A DNA stretch of 64,000 nucleotides. Origin: Thalassotalea euphylliae (lineage in GTDB: Bacteria > Pseudomonadota > Gammaproteobacteria > Enterobacterales > Alteromonadaceae). The position numbers and the translations under genes were made by a program. Positions 8,831 through 18,274 of this stretch are shown here, one piece after another. Position 1 is the stretch's first letter. Each line of letters begins with the position of its first letter. Below the pieces are notes generated by a model that saw nothing but the letters and a program-made list of their open reading frames with translations, was not told where the DNA came from and ran no database searches. The stretch lies in the NCBI RefSeq assembly GCF_003390335.1, contig NZ_QUOU01000001.1:1674001-1738000 (forward strand), given 5' to 3'.

Positions 8831-11089
8831 ATGTTAACCACTTTACGCCGCATCGTGTTGGACTTTGGTCGAGAGCCAGAGTTGCAGATCGCATTACAAC
8901 AGTTAGTGACGCAAGTGAAACAGGCAATGACCACCGATTGTTGTTCGATTTACTTAGCTGATTACCAACAACAACACTTCTTATTGATGGCGTCTGACGG
9001 CTTAGCACAAGGCTCATTGGGGTATACCCGTATTGGTTTTAATGAAGGGCTTGTCGGCCTAGTCGGGCAGCGCGAAGAGCCCTTAAATATCGCCAATGCT
9101 CATGCCCACCCGCACTTTAAACAAGCGCCTGAAGTGCAAGAAGATGACTTAAAAGCCTTCTTGGGTACGCCAATTATTCATCAGCGTAAAGTGATCGGTA
9201 TTTTATCGATTCAGCAAAAACACGCGCGCAGTTTCAATGAAAACGAAGAAGCATTTTTAGTCACCTTGGCGGCACAGTTGGCCACGGTGTTGGCCGACGC
9301 GGATAAACAAAATCACGCTGAGCAAGGCGGTTTACAACCCTTTCAGCAGCTCAAAGGAATAGCCGGCTCATCAGGTGTAGCGATGGCACCTATGAAAGTC
9401 GTACAACCCAGGGCTGACTTGCGTAAATTGCCGCTGCAAAAAGTGTATGCAAGCGCTGAACAGTTGGACAGATACCATAAATCGGTACTTAAAACTCGCG
9501 TAGATTTTGAAGCGATGAGCTTAAAGCTCACGAAGATTGTTGCGCAAGACACCTTAGATATCTTTGAGGTCTATAAACAGCTACTCGATAATGCCAGCAT
9601 AGGCAAGGAAGTCGAAGCAAAAATCAAAACCGGTTGGTGCGCGGAAAGCGCCTTGAAGTTGGTGATTGATCACTACGCGATGCAGTTTGAAGCGCTGGAA
9701 GAGCCCTACCTGCGCGAGCGTGCCAGTGATATTCGCGATTTGGGTAATCGCGTTTTGTTTAACTTGCAGCAGTTGTCATTGGCCAGTGAAGCTTTGCCTG
9801 AGCAGTTTATTCTAGTGGCCGATGATGTGACAGCATCCATGATTGCGGAATATCAACAGCGTGGCTTGCAAGGTATCGTGTCGTTAACTGGCTCAAACAA
9901 CTCCCATGCGGCAATTTTGGCGCGAGCTATGGGTTTACCAGCTATCATGGGGGTGAGCTCTTTACCCTTGAGTCAGCTTGATCACCAACAAGCAATACTC
10001 GACGGTTACAGCGGTGATTTATTTATTTCGCCAGACGCCACCTTAGTGCAAGAGTATCGCCACCTAATTGAAGAAGAAACGGCTTTAACGGAAAAGGTTA
10101 AAGCGGTTATCGGCTTACCGGCAGTCACCCCAGACGGCCGCGCAATCGAATTGGTACTTAATGCCGGTTTAAGTGCAGGGTTTGAGCATTCGCAAAAAGT
10201 AGGGGCGTTGGGGATTGGCTTATACCGCACTGAAATTCCCTTTATGAACCGCAGCTGTTTTCCATCAGAGCATGAGCAAACCGTCTGGTATCAAGAAGTA
10301 TTACAAGCATTCCCTAGTCACAGTGTGACCATGCGGACGCTCGATGTGGGCGGTGACAAAGCACTGCCTTATTTCCCCATTCAGGAAGATAACCCATTTT
10401 TGGGGTGGCGTGGGATTCGCATTACCTTAGATCACCCTGAGATTTTCTTGCTGCAAGTGCGTGCTATGATACGAGCGAATATTGGCAGCAACAACCTAGA
10501 AATCATGCTGCCAATGATTGCTAGTGTTGGTGAAGTAGATGATGCAGTACGCTTGATCAATCAGGCGTATTACGAGCTTTGTACTGAGTATGAGCAAAAA
10601 CTCACTAAACCGAGCGTTGGCATTATGCTTGAAGTGCCGGGGGTCTTGTACCAACTGAAAGAGTTGGCACAACGCGTCGACTTTTTCTCGGTTGGAAGTA
10701 ACGACTTAACCCAGTATTTGTTGGCCGTTGACCGCAATAATTCACGGGTTGCCAACCTTTATGACTTTTACCACCCAGCAGTGCTGAGAGCGCTTAATTT
10801 TATTGCTCAGGAATCAAATAAGTACTTGGTGCCGTTAAGTTTGTGTGGTGAATTAGCCAGTGAACCTGCGGGTGCTCTGCTATTATTAGCAATGGGGTAC
10901 GACAAACTCAGTATGAACTCATATAACATTAGCCGAGTGAAGTGGGTCATTCGCCATGTCGAAATACAAAGAGCAAAAGTCATGCTCTCTCATGCGTTGA
11001 CCCTCAGCACCGCCCAGCAAGTTCACAATTATTTAAATGAGCAATTGGAATTACTTGGCCTAGGCGGTTTTGTTCGGGCGGGCATGTAG
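8831..11089 (+). CDS. ptsP: Phosphoenolpyruvate-protein phosphotransferase PtsP (enzyme I-Ntr)
   Basis: The 752-residue protein has an N-terminal GAF domain (about 1-165) followed by the complete enzyme I of the PEP phosphotransferase system. H359 in SGSNNSHAAILAR is the phosphorylated histidine. The PEP-binding barrel motifs (LDVGGDKALPY, GWRGIR, MLPMI, FFSVGSNDLTQY) and the C-terminal LCGELASEP cysteine loop are present. It starts the nitrogen PTS relay, passing phosphate from PEP to NPr and then to EIIA-Ntr, and it has no sugar permease partner. A good ribosome site (AAAAGGA) precedes the ATG. Position downstream of rppH and near lgt-thyA is the conserved gammaproteobacterial order. Confidence 0.96.
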   Translation: MLTTLRRIVLDFGREPELQIALQQLVTQVKQAMTTDCCSIYLADYQQQHFLLMASDGLAQGSLGYTRIGFNEGLVGLVGQREEPLNIANAHAHPHFKQAPEVQEDDLKAFLGTPIIHQRKVIGILSIQQKHARSFNENEEAFLVTLAAQLATVLADADKQNHAEQGGLQPFQQLKGIAGSSGVAMAPMKVVQPRADLRKLPLQKVYASAEQLDRYHKSVLKTRVDFEAMSLKLTKIVAQDTLDIFEVYKQLLDNASIGKEVEAKIKTGWCAESALKLVIDHYAMQFEALEEPYLRERASDIRDLGNRVLFNLQQLSLASEALPEQFILVADDVTASMIAEYQQRGLQGIVSLTGSNNSHAAILARAMGLPAIMGVSSLPLSQLDHQQAILDGYSGDLFISPDATLVQEYRHLIEEETALTEKVKAVIGLPAVTPDGRAIELVLNAGLSAGFEHSQKVGALGIGLYRTEIPFMNRSCFPSEHEQTVWYQEVLQAFPSHSVTMRTLDVGGDKALPYFPIQEDNPFLGWRGIRITLDHPEIFLLQVRAMIRANIGSNNLEIMLPMIASVGEVDDAVRLINQAYYELCTEYEQKLTKPSVGIMLEVPGVLYQLKELAQRVDFFSVGSNDLTQYLLAVDRNNSRVANLYDFYHPAVLRALNFIAQESNKYLVPLSLCGELASEPAGALLLLAMGYDKLSMNSYNISRVKWVIRHVEIQRAKVMLSHALTLSTAQQVHNYLNEQLELLGLGGFVRAGM

Positions 11090-11183
11090 TCGAAATCTTG
11101 CCAGTACTCGCTTTTAGGTATTTGGCACTCAAACCCTCGGCAACTAAACTTTCGGCAATTAAGTAATCAATAAAAGAGCATTA

Positions 11184-11975
11184 ATGCTAACCACGTTTTT
11201 TGTTTTTTGTTTAGTTTTAGGCGCGCTTGTTGGCTTGCTAGCGGGCTTGCTTGGTATTGGCGGCGGGCTAGTGATTGTGCCAGCGCTTGTTTATCTGCTG
11301 CCTATTGCTGGCGTTGAACCTGCGCTTGTTATGCCTGTGGCATTGGCGACATCGCTCGCCACGATTGTCCTCACCTCTATTTCGGCTGTTCGTGCGCATC
11401 ATAAAAATCGCAATATACCGTGGGAGCTAGCGCGACAAATTATGTTAGTGGTTGCGGTTGGCGCTTTGCTTGGCGCCTTTATTGCCGATACCTTGTCAGG
11501 TCAAACCCTCACCTATATATTCGCCACCGCAGTCAGCTTGCTGGCTGTTTACATGCTGGCTTCTATTCGCAAACCAACTTCCAGAGCAATGCCAAGCGCG
11601 TTTGTTTTTCAAGTTTCGGGTTTAGTGACCGGCGTTATGGCGAGTTTAATGGGGATTGCTGGCGGCGCTATTTTAATTCCACTGTTGAGTTACTTTGGCG
11701 TGCAAATGCGACAAAGCATTGGTGTTGCAACCGCTTGTGGATTGGTGGTCGCCTTGTTTGGCTCGCTTGGTTATATCATTACAGGCTTAGAACAAAGCGC
11801 ATTGCCAACGTGGAGTCTAGGTTATATTTACTTGCCAGCACTACTGGGCATTAGCTTAACGTCGTCTTTATTTGCCCGCTATGGGGTAAAGCTGTCGGCT
11901 AAATTGCCCGTTAGAACATTAAAAAAGGGCTTTGCCGTTTTCTTAATTCTAGTGGCGATTCGCATGGCGATATAA
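11184..11975 (+). CDS. Sulfite exporter TauE/SafE family membrane protein
   Basis: The 263-residue product is almost entirely hydrophobic with about eight membrane segments. It shows the two internal repeats of the TauE/SafE family, each opening with a glycine-rich turn (LLAGLLGIGGGLVIVPAL near residue 19 and MASLMGIAGGAILIPLL near 153). Family members move sulfite, sulfonates or other organic anions across the inner membrane. The substrate cannot be assigned. It lies between ptsP and lgt on the same strand with about 95 and 137 bases of spacing, so it may be cotranscribed, but no functional link is evident. Confidence 0.88.
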   Translation: MLTTFFVFCLVLGALVGLLAGLLGIGGGLVIVPALVYLLPIAGVEPALVMPVALATSLATIVLTSISAVRAHHKNRNIPWELARQIMLVVAVGALLGAFIADTLSGQTLTYIFATAVSLLAVYMLASIRKPTSRAMPSAFVFQVSGLVTGVMASLMGIAGGAILIPLLSYFGVQMRQSIGVATACGLVVALFGSLGYIITGLEQSALPTWSLGYIYLPALLGISLTSSLFARYGVKLSAKLPVRTLKKGFAVFLILVAIRMAI

Positions 11976-12112
11976 CCTTGAAAAAACACTGTGTAAAAAT
12001 AACGTCCTTCATCGGCCTGCGACCCTAGAATTTGAAGGTGGAACTAGGCATAATCTAGCTAAATTTAACAACCTATCGCCAATGCAAAGTTGGTGAAATT
12101 ATAAGAATTTTC

Positions 12113-12934
12113 ATGTCATCTGATTTTATTCAATTTCCGGCGATTGACCCGGTTATCTTTAGTGTTGGCCCAGTAGCGATCCGCTGGTATGGGTTGATGT
12201 ACCTCATTGGCTTTATTGCAGCCATGTTTATCGCTAACCGCGCAGCAGACAACAGCAAGGGCGAGTGGACACGTGACCAAGTCAGTGATTTGCTGTTTTA
12301 TGGCTTCCTTGGTGTGATTTTAGGTGGACGATTAGGTTATGTGTTCTTTTACCAGTTTGAATATTTATTGGTTGAACCAATGTACTTATTTAAGATTTGG
12401 GAAGGGGGCATGTCGTTCCACGGCGGTTTACTTGGCGTGATCACGGCCATTTTCTTGTTTGCACGCAAAACCAATAAGCGCTTTTTAGCGGTAGGTGATT
12501 TTGTTGCTCCGCTTGTGCCAATTGGTTTAGGTATGGGGCGTATTGGTAACTTTATTAACGCTGAACTTTGGGGACGCCAAACTGATATGCCGTTGGGCGT
12601 AGTCTTTCCAAACGACCCACTTGCCGTGCCGCGCCACCCCTCGCAGCTATACGAATTTGCGCTTGAAGGCGTTGTGTTATTTGCCATCTTGTACTGGATC
12701 GTGCGCAAGCCAAGAACCCTAGGTTTGGCCTCTGGTGCTTTTTTAATTGGCTACGGCGTATTTAGAACCTTTATCGAATTCTTCCGCGAGCCAGATGCGC
12801 ATTTAGGGTTTATTTTTGCCAATGTTACGCAAGGGCAAATTCTCAGTTTCCCAATGATTTTAACCGGCGTTGCCATTATTGTGATCGGTCGCAATATGAA
12901 GGCCAAGGCAGCAATTGCGGGAGCAAGTAAATGA
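12113..12934 (+). CDS. lgt: Prolipoprotein diacylglyceryl transferase Lgt
   Basis: The 273-residue inner-membrane enzyme transfers diacylglycerol from phosphatidylglycerol to the lipobox cysteine of prolipoproteins, the first step of lipoprotein maturation. The Lgt signature GRIGNFINAELWGR is present, together with GGMSFHGGLLG and HPSQLYE, and seven hydrophobic segments fit the family. Its stop overlaps the ATG of thyA by four bases (ATGA), so the two are translationally coupled, as in other gammaproteobacteria. Clients in this window include the VolA-like lipase, the M16 peptidase and the 5'-nucleotidase. Confidence 0.97.
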   Translation: MSSDFIQFPAIDPVIFSVGPVAIRWYGLMYLIGFIAAMFIANRAADNSKGEWTRDQVSDLLFYGFLGVILGGRLGYVFFYQFEYLLVEPMYLFKIWEGGMSFHGGLLGVITAIFLFARKTNKRFLAVGDFVAPLVPIGLGMGRIGNFINAELWGRQTDMPLGVVFPNDPLAVPRHPSQLYEFALEGVVLFAILYWIVRKPRTLGLASGAFLIGYGVFRTFIEFFREPDAHLGFIFANVTQGQILSFPMILTGVAIIVIGRNMKAKAAIAGASK

Positions 12935-13782
12935 GACAGTACTTAGATTTATGCCAGCGCATTGTCGATGAGGGCGTTTGGGTCGATAACAAGCGCACAG
13001 GCAAGCGTTGTTTAACCGTAATTGATGCTGAACTTAAATACGATGTAGGCAACAACGAATTCCCACTTATTACTACGCGAAAAAGCTTTTGGAAAGCGGC
13101 AATTGCCGAGTTATTGGGGTATTTACGCGGCTATGATAATGCCGCTGATTTTCGCGCTATTGGTTGTAATACCTGGAATGCTAACGCCAATGAAAACGAG
13201 GCATGGCTAAACAACTCACACCGTAAAGGTGAAGACGATATGGGGCGTGTTTATGGTGTGCAAGGTCGAGGTTGGGCCAAGCCAGATGGCGGTGTTGTTG
13301 ACCAGTTAGCAAAGCTTGTTAATGACCTAAAAAACGGCATTGATGATCGCGGTGAAATACTGTCGTTTTACAATCCAGGCGAATTCCACATGGGCTGCTT
13401 GCGCCCTTGTATGCACACCCACAACTTTTCATTACTGGGCGATACACTGTACTTGACCAGTTATCAGCGCTCGTGTGACGTGCCGCTGGGCTTGAACTTT
13501 AATCAAATTCAAGTGTATGTGCTATTGGCATTGGTGGCGCAAATTACTGGTCATAAAGCAGGTATGGCGTACCATAAAATTGTTAATGCGCATATTTATG
13601 AAGACCAGCTAGCGTTGATGAAAGACGTACAGCTAAAACGCGAGCCATTTGCTGCGCCTAAGTTAAACATTAACCCCAATATTAAAACCTTAGAGGATAT
13701 TGAGACTTGGGTGACATTGGATGACTTCTCGGTAGAAGGCTATCAGCACCACGACGCTATTGCCTACCCGTTCTCGGTCTAG
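12931..13782 (+). CDS. thyA: Thymidylate synthase ThyA
   Basis: The 283-residue enzyme methylates dUMP to dTMP using methylenetetrahydrofolate. The catalytic cysteine is C160 in LRPCMHTHNFS, followed by the nucleotide-binding YQRSCDVPLGLNFNQ stretch and YHKIVNAHIYEDQL. The Cys region differs from the PPCH form of Escherichia coli and matches the slightly longer ThyA branch found in Haemophilus, Vibrio and Alteromonadales as I recall it. It begins within the last codons of lgt and ends at a hairpin terminator. Confidence 0.97.
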   Translation: MRQYLDLCQRIVDEGVWVDNKRTGKRCLTVIDAELKYDVGNNEFPLITTRKSFWKAAIAELLGYLRGYDNAADFRAIGCNTWNANANENEAWLNNSHRKGEDDMGRVYGVQGRGWAKPDGGVVDQLAKLVNDLKNGIDDRGEILSFYNPGEFHMGCLRPCMHTHNFSLLGDTLYLTSYQRSCDVPLGLNFNQIQVYVLLALVAQITGHKAGMAYHKIVNAHIYEDQLALMKDVQLKREPFAAPKLNINPNIKTLEDIETWVTLDDFSVEGYQHHDAIAYPFSV

Positions 13783-13811
13783 CAACAAGATACATAAAGC
13801 CAGCAGATTTA

Positions 13812-13837
13812 ATAGCAGCATAACTGCTGCTATTTTT
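13812..13837 (+). terminator. lgt-thyA terminator
   Basis: ATAGCAGC pairs with GCTGCTAT around a six-base loop, followed by TTTTTC, starting 30 bases after the thyA stop. Confidence 0.8.
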
Positions 13838-13935
13838 CATTCGTGGCATGATTCGTATGATTTAACTTGCTTTTAGTTTAATAATTTCAATAAGCTTTTA
13901 GTTTAAAAAAACATAACAACAATAAGGAATTCACT

Positions 13936-14337
13936 ATGAGTATCTCAGCCGAATTGGCCATTACTGGTTTGTACACCAGTTTGCTAGCCATTCTATTTAT
14001 TGCTCTGTCATTTAATGTCAGTCGATTACGTTTAAAGCATAAAGTGAGTATTGGCGGCGACGGGGTGAAGCCATTAGAAAAAGCCATTCGTATTCAAGCC
14101 AATTTTACTGAATACGTGCCGCTGGCATTAATTATGTTAGCCGTGTTAGAGCTGGCTGGTTTAGCGGCAATGTGGCTACACATTTTGGGCTTAACAATTT
14201 TGCTAGGGCGCGTACTTCATGCCATGGGCTTAACCAAAACCTTAGGCGTTTCTCTCGCACGCCAAATCGGTACATTGGCAACCTTTATGGTATTGCTTGT
14301 AATGCCGGTTATCTTCTTGGTAATGACTTACTTATAA
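13936..14337 (+). CDS. MAPEG family membrane protein
   Basis: The 133-residue product has four hydrophobic segments. It carries the family-type stretch RIQANFTEYVPLALI near residue 53, followed by LHILGLTILLGRVLHAMGL, as in bacterial MAPEG proteins (membrane-associated proteins in eicosanoid and glutathione metabolism). Bacterial members are often glutathione-transferase-like, but their substrates are mostly unknown. A TAAGGA ribosome site precedes the ATG. Upstream, a 13-base sequence (GCTTTTAGTTTAA) occurs twice 25 bases apart. It is a single-gene unit bounded by terminators. Confidence 0.85.
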   Translation: MSISAELAITGLYTSLLAILFIALSFNVSRLRLKHKVSIGGDGVKPLEKAIRIQANFTEYVPLALIMLAVLELAGLAAMWLHILGLTILLGRVLHAMGLTKTLGVSLARQIGTLATFMVLLVMPVIFLVMTYL

Positions 14338-14440
14338 GTGTCAATAAGCATTAGGTTATGACTAACGGCCCATTGCTAAAACCCTATCGCGAACGAGCAG
14401 AGCGTCGCCATAACAAATAGCTGCTACAGTGATAGCACAT

Positions 14441-14467
14441 AAAAAACGCGCTTAATGCGCGTTTTTT
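14441..14467. terminator. Bidirectional terminator between the MAPEG and acetyltransferase genes
   Basis: AAAAAACGCGC, a TTAAT loop, then GCGCGTTTTTT: a strong stem with A and T runs on both sides, placed between convergent genes. Confidence 0.9.
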
Positions 14468-14508
14468 ATGTCGATTAATGTCTACTGCTGATCTTAAAAA
14501 TCTATCGC

Positions 14509-14964
14509 TTAGCTATCACTTAACAGCATACCAATATGTGGAATGCCATCTTCTAAATACATGTCGGTGACTTGTTTAAAACCATGTCGGCCATAAAACT
14601 TGGCTAAGTGCTCTTGCGCGGAAATTTTGATGGCTTTTTCATTGAAGTGCGATTGGCATGCGCTGATGCCTGTTGTCAGTAAATCGTGCCCAAGCCCTGT
14701 ACCACGAGCACTTTCAGCAATAATGACACGGCCGATACTGTTATAGTCTGGGTAACTTGTCCCTTTGGGTAAAATGCGTAAGTAGGCTTGTATTTGCTCA
14801 TCTTTATAACAAAATATATGCAGTGTTTGCGGGTGACGATCTAAGTCGTCTAGGTCGGGGTAGTAGCAGGTTTGTTCAACAACGAAAACATCAACTCTCA
14901 GCTTGAGAAAGTCGTAAAGCTCGTTGGTGGTCAGCTGCTCAAAAGATTTTATTTGCCAGTTCAT
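14509..14964 (-). CDS. GNAT family N-acetyltransferase (ElaA-like)
   Basis: The 151-residue product fits the ElaA branch of GNAT acetyltransferases. The opening WQIKSFEQLTTNELYDFLKLRVDVFVVEQTC and the acetyl-CoA pyrophosphate loop region (VIIAESARGTGLGHDLL) are typical, followed by AQEHLAKFYGRHGF. It should transfer an acetyl group from acetyl-CoA to an unknown amine. It is convergent with the MAPEG gene and shares its terminator. The start is the first ATG of the frame and fits the usual ElaA length. Confidence 0.88.
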   Translation of the reverse strand: MNWQIKSFEQLTTNELYDFLKLRVDVFVVEQTCYYPDLDDLDRHPQTLHIFCYKDEQIQAYLRILPKGTSYPDYNSIGRVIIAESARGTGLGHDLLTTGISACQSHFNEKAIKISAQEHLAKFYGRHGFKQVTDMYLEDGIPHIGMLLSDS

Positions 14965-15076
14965 GGTGATTCAGTACCGCTATTTAATACCGTTTGGTTA
15001 TCGCGGTATTGAAGCACAAATAGCGAAATGAAAACAACCGATGAAAACAGCCCAGAAAAATAACCTAGGAAAACAA

Positions 15077-15379
15077 CTAGCTTGCTTGCTTTAATACTTG
15101 CAGTTGGCCTTCGTAATTTTTGTTGGCCAAGTAACTAATTATTTCCTGTTTGTAAGCCTCAATATCCATTTCAGGAAACTCGCGACTAAAGACTTCGTTT
15201 AATTCACAAGGTGTCAGAAAAAGAATATAGCCCAGAGGCAAGAACCTAGGGTTAAAGTCTTTTTGATAGACTGTGGCTCGGATTTGATGAGCGGAATAAA
15301 ACTCGTGCTTTCCGTATCGTTTTTCTAGCGTTGGCAACAATTTTGTGCCGTATTTTTTTAATGACCAATATGTAAACAT
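15077..15379 (-). CDS. Hypothetical protein, 100 residues (possibly DUF6559-like)
   Basis: The product is a 100-residue soluble protein with a basic N-terminal helix (LKKYGTKLLPTLEKRYG) followed by FYSAHQIRATV and an acidic C-terminal half. The pattern recalls small gammaproteobacterial proteins grouped as DUF6559, but that is memory of the pattern and not a search result. The start has AAGGA at the right distance. A small weak frame ends two bases before its ATG. No function can be assigned. Confidence 0.6.
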   Translation of the reverse strand: MFTYWSLKKYGTKLLPTLEKRYGKHEFYSAHQIRATVYQKDFNPRFLPLGYILFLTPCELNEVFSREFPEMDIEAYKQEIISYLANKNYEGQLQVLKQAS

Positions 15380-15381
15380 AG

Positions 15382-15642
15382 CTATTCCTTAGCAGTGATA
15401 TTATGGGAGGTATCAAATATTGCCGTCCATATTTTGAGGTCGAAAATTATACAATTGTAGGTGTTGATTGCAATGGGCATTCGTGTACATTTTGGTAACA
15501 ATTTGATTACATAATGAATAAAGTCTTCAAACGTTTGGTATAAATCACATCTGGGATGAAAAATCACGCTGGAAAAGGTTTGGACAAGGCTTGTATCCGG
15601 TAAAGCACAACAATGAATGACTTTCTCACTCACCTTAGGCAT
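15382..15642 (-). CDS. Doubtful small ORF, 86 residues
   Basis: This frame ends two bases before the start of the 100-residue hypothetical gene, and the ribosome site of that gene overlaps its last codons. The product is cysteine-containing and mildly hydrophobic, with no motif I recognise and no ribosome site before its ATG. It could be an upstream partner gene or simply the leader of the downstream gene. I list it with low confidence because of the tight spacing. Confidence 0.25.
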   Translation of the reverse strand: MPKVSEKVIHCCALPDTSLVQTFSSVIFHPRCDLYQTFEDFIHYVIKLLPKCTRMPIAINTYNCIIFDLKIWTAIFDTSHNITAKE

Positions 15643-15795
15643 TTTATAGTGGCTAGCTATAACAGAAGTCTATGTCTTTCATGTGATTTGGCATTAGCAT
15701 TTAGCTAAGTGGCAACAGATGATGATGGGTCAAAACATCGCTAATGGGTATGTGCACGCCATGTTGCCCAACGTATGTCAGAAAAAGGTTTGAAA

Positions 15796-17562
15796 ATGAC
15801 AAATATTCGCACGCTATTTACCACTAAACGCCTCCTCTTGAATTTACTGGTGGTCGGTACACTAGGCACCTTGCAACTGGCTAACGCGCATGGTCATGTA
15901 GACGAAAGTGCCGCAGTTATTCGCTATGATGCCATTCATCATCCCGTTATTGGCAAAGGCGGCATGGTATCGAGTCAACGTATGCTTGCTAGCCAAATTG
16001 GTGCGGATATTCTTGCACAAGGCGGTAATGCGGTTGATGCAGCGGTTGCAACTGGGATCGCGCTGGCGGTAACACTGCCGCGTGCAGGTAATTTAGGTGG
16101 TGGTGGTTTTATGTTAGTGCATTTAGCCGAAACACAAGAAACCGTTGCAATAGATTACCGAGAAATGGCACCAAGTGCCGCCCATCGCGATATGTTTCTC
16201 GACACAAAAGGTGATGTAGACAATCAAAAAGCCCGTTTTAGCCATGCCTCTTCTGGGGTGCCGGGTACGGTCGCGGGGCTAGCTCATGCCCTTAACAAAT
16301 ACGGCACAATGAGCTGGCAGCAAGTGGTTCAGCCAGCTATTGAATTAGCAGAAAAGGGCATTCTGGTTTCTTATGATTTATCGGAAAACTTAAAAAGTCG
16401 TAAAGCCTGGTTAACAGCTAACCCAGCAACGGCAAAGGCTTATTACAAAGCGCATAATGTGCCGTATGAAGCAGGCGAAGTGCTTGTACAACCAGACTTA
16501 GCAAAAACGCTTAAACGACTCGCTAAACATGGCCCGCAAGAATTTTACACGGGGAAAACCGCAGAGCTCATTGCCACAGATATGAAAAAGAATGGCGGCT
16601 TAATTACCATGCAAGACTTGGCTAATTACAAAGTCGCTGAGCGCGAGGTCGTCACGACAACTTACCGTGGATACGAGGTTGTCTCGATGCCGCCAACAAG
16701 CTCGGGTGGTGTTCACGTTGCACAAATGCTCAATATTCTTGAAAACTATCCAATCAAGGAACAGGGTTTTGGCAGCGCAAAGAACTTGCACGTGCTCAGT
16801 GAAGTGATGAAGTTGGCTTATGCGGATCGCAGTAAATATCTGGGCGACCCGGATCATTTCGATGTACCAATCAAAGGGCTAACCAGCAAGGCCTATGCTA
16901 AATCGCTGATGAGCCAAATATCTATGGCTAAAGCGACACCTGCAAGTGAAATTAACCCGGGTAAGCCTGCGCCATACGAAAGCCCAGATACTACGCATTT
17001 TTCTGTGATGGACAAATACGGAAACGCGGTTTCTAACACCTACACGCTCAACTTTTCTTATGGTTCAGGCATTGTTATCCCGGGAACAGGCATATTGATG
17101 AACAATGAAATGGACGACTTTTCATCAAAACCTGGCGTGCCAAACGGTTTTGGTTTGATCGGCGGTGAAGCCAATGCCATTGCGCCAACGAAAAGACCAT
17201 TGAGTTCGATGACCCCAACAATGATCCTAAAAGATGGCAAGCCATATGTCGTTGTGGGTAGCCCGGGCGGTAGCCGAATCATCACTACGGTATTGCAAGT
17301 GATAGTTAACGTACTGGATCACGATATGAGTATTGCCGAGGCCGTGCACGCGCCCCGCGTTCACCATCAATGGCTACCAGATGTTTTCCAACTAGAGCCG
17401 GGCTTTAGCCCTGACACCATTGAGCTACTAAAAGCCAAAGGGCAAAACGTAGAGAAAGCTAAAACTATGGGGAGCGTGCAATCCATTATGTTTAAAGACG
17501 GTTTGTTCTACGGTGTTTCTGATCCTCGCAGACCGGGCGCAGGCACCGTTTCAGCGGATTAG
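15796..17562 (+). CDS. ggt: Gamma-glutamyltranspeptidase
   Basis: The 588-residue precursor begins with a signal peptide (cut near LANAHG) and is exported to the periplasm. It splits itself into large and small subunits before a catalytic threonine, T399 in PDTTHFSVMD. The substrate-binding PLSSMTPT and GSPGGSRI motifs follow. The enzyme hydrolyses glutathione and other gamma-glutamyl compounds or transfers the glutamyl group, feeding cysteine and glutamate recovery. I chose ATG 15796 (AAAAAGG site upstream) over an in-frame ATG at 15775 that would place extra charged residues before the signal peptide. Length and motifs are complete. Confidence 0.95.
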   Translation: MTNIRTLFTTKRLLLNLLVVGTLGTLQLANAHGHVDESAAVIRYDAIHHPVIGKGGMVSSQRMLASQIGADILAQGGNAVDAAVATGIALAVTLPRAGNLGGGGFMLVHLAETQETVAIDYREMAPSAAHRDMFLDTKGDVDNQKARFSHASSGVPGTVAGLAHALNKYGTMSWQQVVQPAIELAEKGILVSYDLSENLKSRKAWLTANPATAKAYYKAHNVPYEAGEVLVQPDLAKTLKRLAKHGPQEFYTGKTAELIATDMKKNGGLITMQDLANYKVAEREVVTTTYRGYEVVSMPPTSSGGVHVAQMLNILENYPIKEQGFGSAKNLHVLSEVMKLAYADRSKYLGDPDHFDVPIKGLTSKAYAKSLMSQISMAKATPASEINPGKPAPYESPDTTHFSVMDKYGNAVSNTYTLNFSYGSGIVIPGTGILMNNEMDDFSSKPGVPNGFGLIGGEANAIAPTKRPLSSMTPTMILKDGKPYVVVGSPGGSRIITTVLQVIVNVLDHDMSIAEAVHAPRVHHQWLPDVFQLEPGFSPDTIELLKAKGQNVEKAKTMGSVQSIMFKDGLFYGVSDPRRPGAGTVSAD

Positions 17563-17694
17563 TGATGACGCTTTGAAGAGAAGTTATCAATAAAAGTCGT
17601 TAACAAAAAGTGCTTGGCTATGTGCGCAGGGAAAAGCAACAGCCAAGCAACTGTTTGTTGCTCAAAACTCATTCCTTTTTTTATCAAGTCGCTA

Positions 17695-18246
17695 TTAGCC
17701 TAATCGCATATCTGTAGTTTCTTTGGCTACCAATTCGCGTAGCTCACGCAAATCATTAATGACTTTAGCATTCGTCGGCGCCTCGTCATTTTGCTGACCT
17801 TTCAACCACACGGCTTGAATACCCGCTGCTAGCGCTGGCTTAATATCTTTAGCCAAGCTATCGCCAATCATGGTTGTTGTGGCGCTATTGGCATTAATTT
17901 CGCTCAAAATAGCGGGTAGGAATGCTGGGTCACCTTTTGAAACCCCTATGTTTGCAAAACAGAAATAGCCCTTAATAAACTGGCTTAACTGCACGCGAGC
18001 AAATGCTTTTTCGATATCGCTTTCTGTGGAATCTTGTGCGCTTGTCGCAATATAAATATCAGCGTGTTGTGATAGGTGAGCTAAAGTTTCAAAAGCGCTA
18101 TTTACGGCTTCAACTTGCGGCCAGTCACACATTTTTCCGTCAACATTAGGAAAATCAACCATCAGTGTATTTCCCCAGTCAAATAGGAATATCGGTCGGC
18201 TTATTGTGGTTGTTTGTGTTGTTGATTGTGTGGTTAGGGCGCGCAT
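17695..18246 (-). CDS. HAD family hydrolase
   Basis: The 183-residue product shows the HAD motifs in order: motif I FLFDWGNTLMVD (nucleophile Asp, with Gly at the +2 position that often holds the acid/base Asp), a motif II-like IATSAQDS, the motif III lysine in GVSKGDP, and motif IV GDSLAKDIKPALAAG. It is probably a small phosphatase of the HAD_2 type with unknown substrate. The first 17 residues are Thr/Ser/Gln-rich and probably disordered, so the true start could be slightly later. Two tiny genes lie just upstream on the same strand (28 bases before the start), suggesting one short operon. Confidence 0.8.
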   Translation of the reverse strand: MRALTTQSTTQTTTISRPIFLFDWGNTLMVDFPNVDGKMCDWPQVEAVNSAFETLAHLSQHADIYIATSAQDSTESDIEKAFARVQLSQFIKGYFCFANIGVSKGDPAFLPAILSEINANSATTTMIGDSLAKDIKPALAAGIQAVWLKGQQNDEAPTNAKVINDLRELRELVAKETTDMRLG

Positions 18247-18274
18247 AGCTTATCCATTTCTTCTTTGGAACGAT

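Noticed and set aside
15775..15795. Upstream ATG for the gamma-glutamyltranspeptidase
   Set aside because: It would add charged residues ahead of the signal peptide; the ATG at 15796 has a better placed ribosome site.
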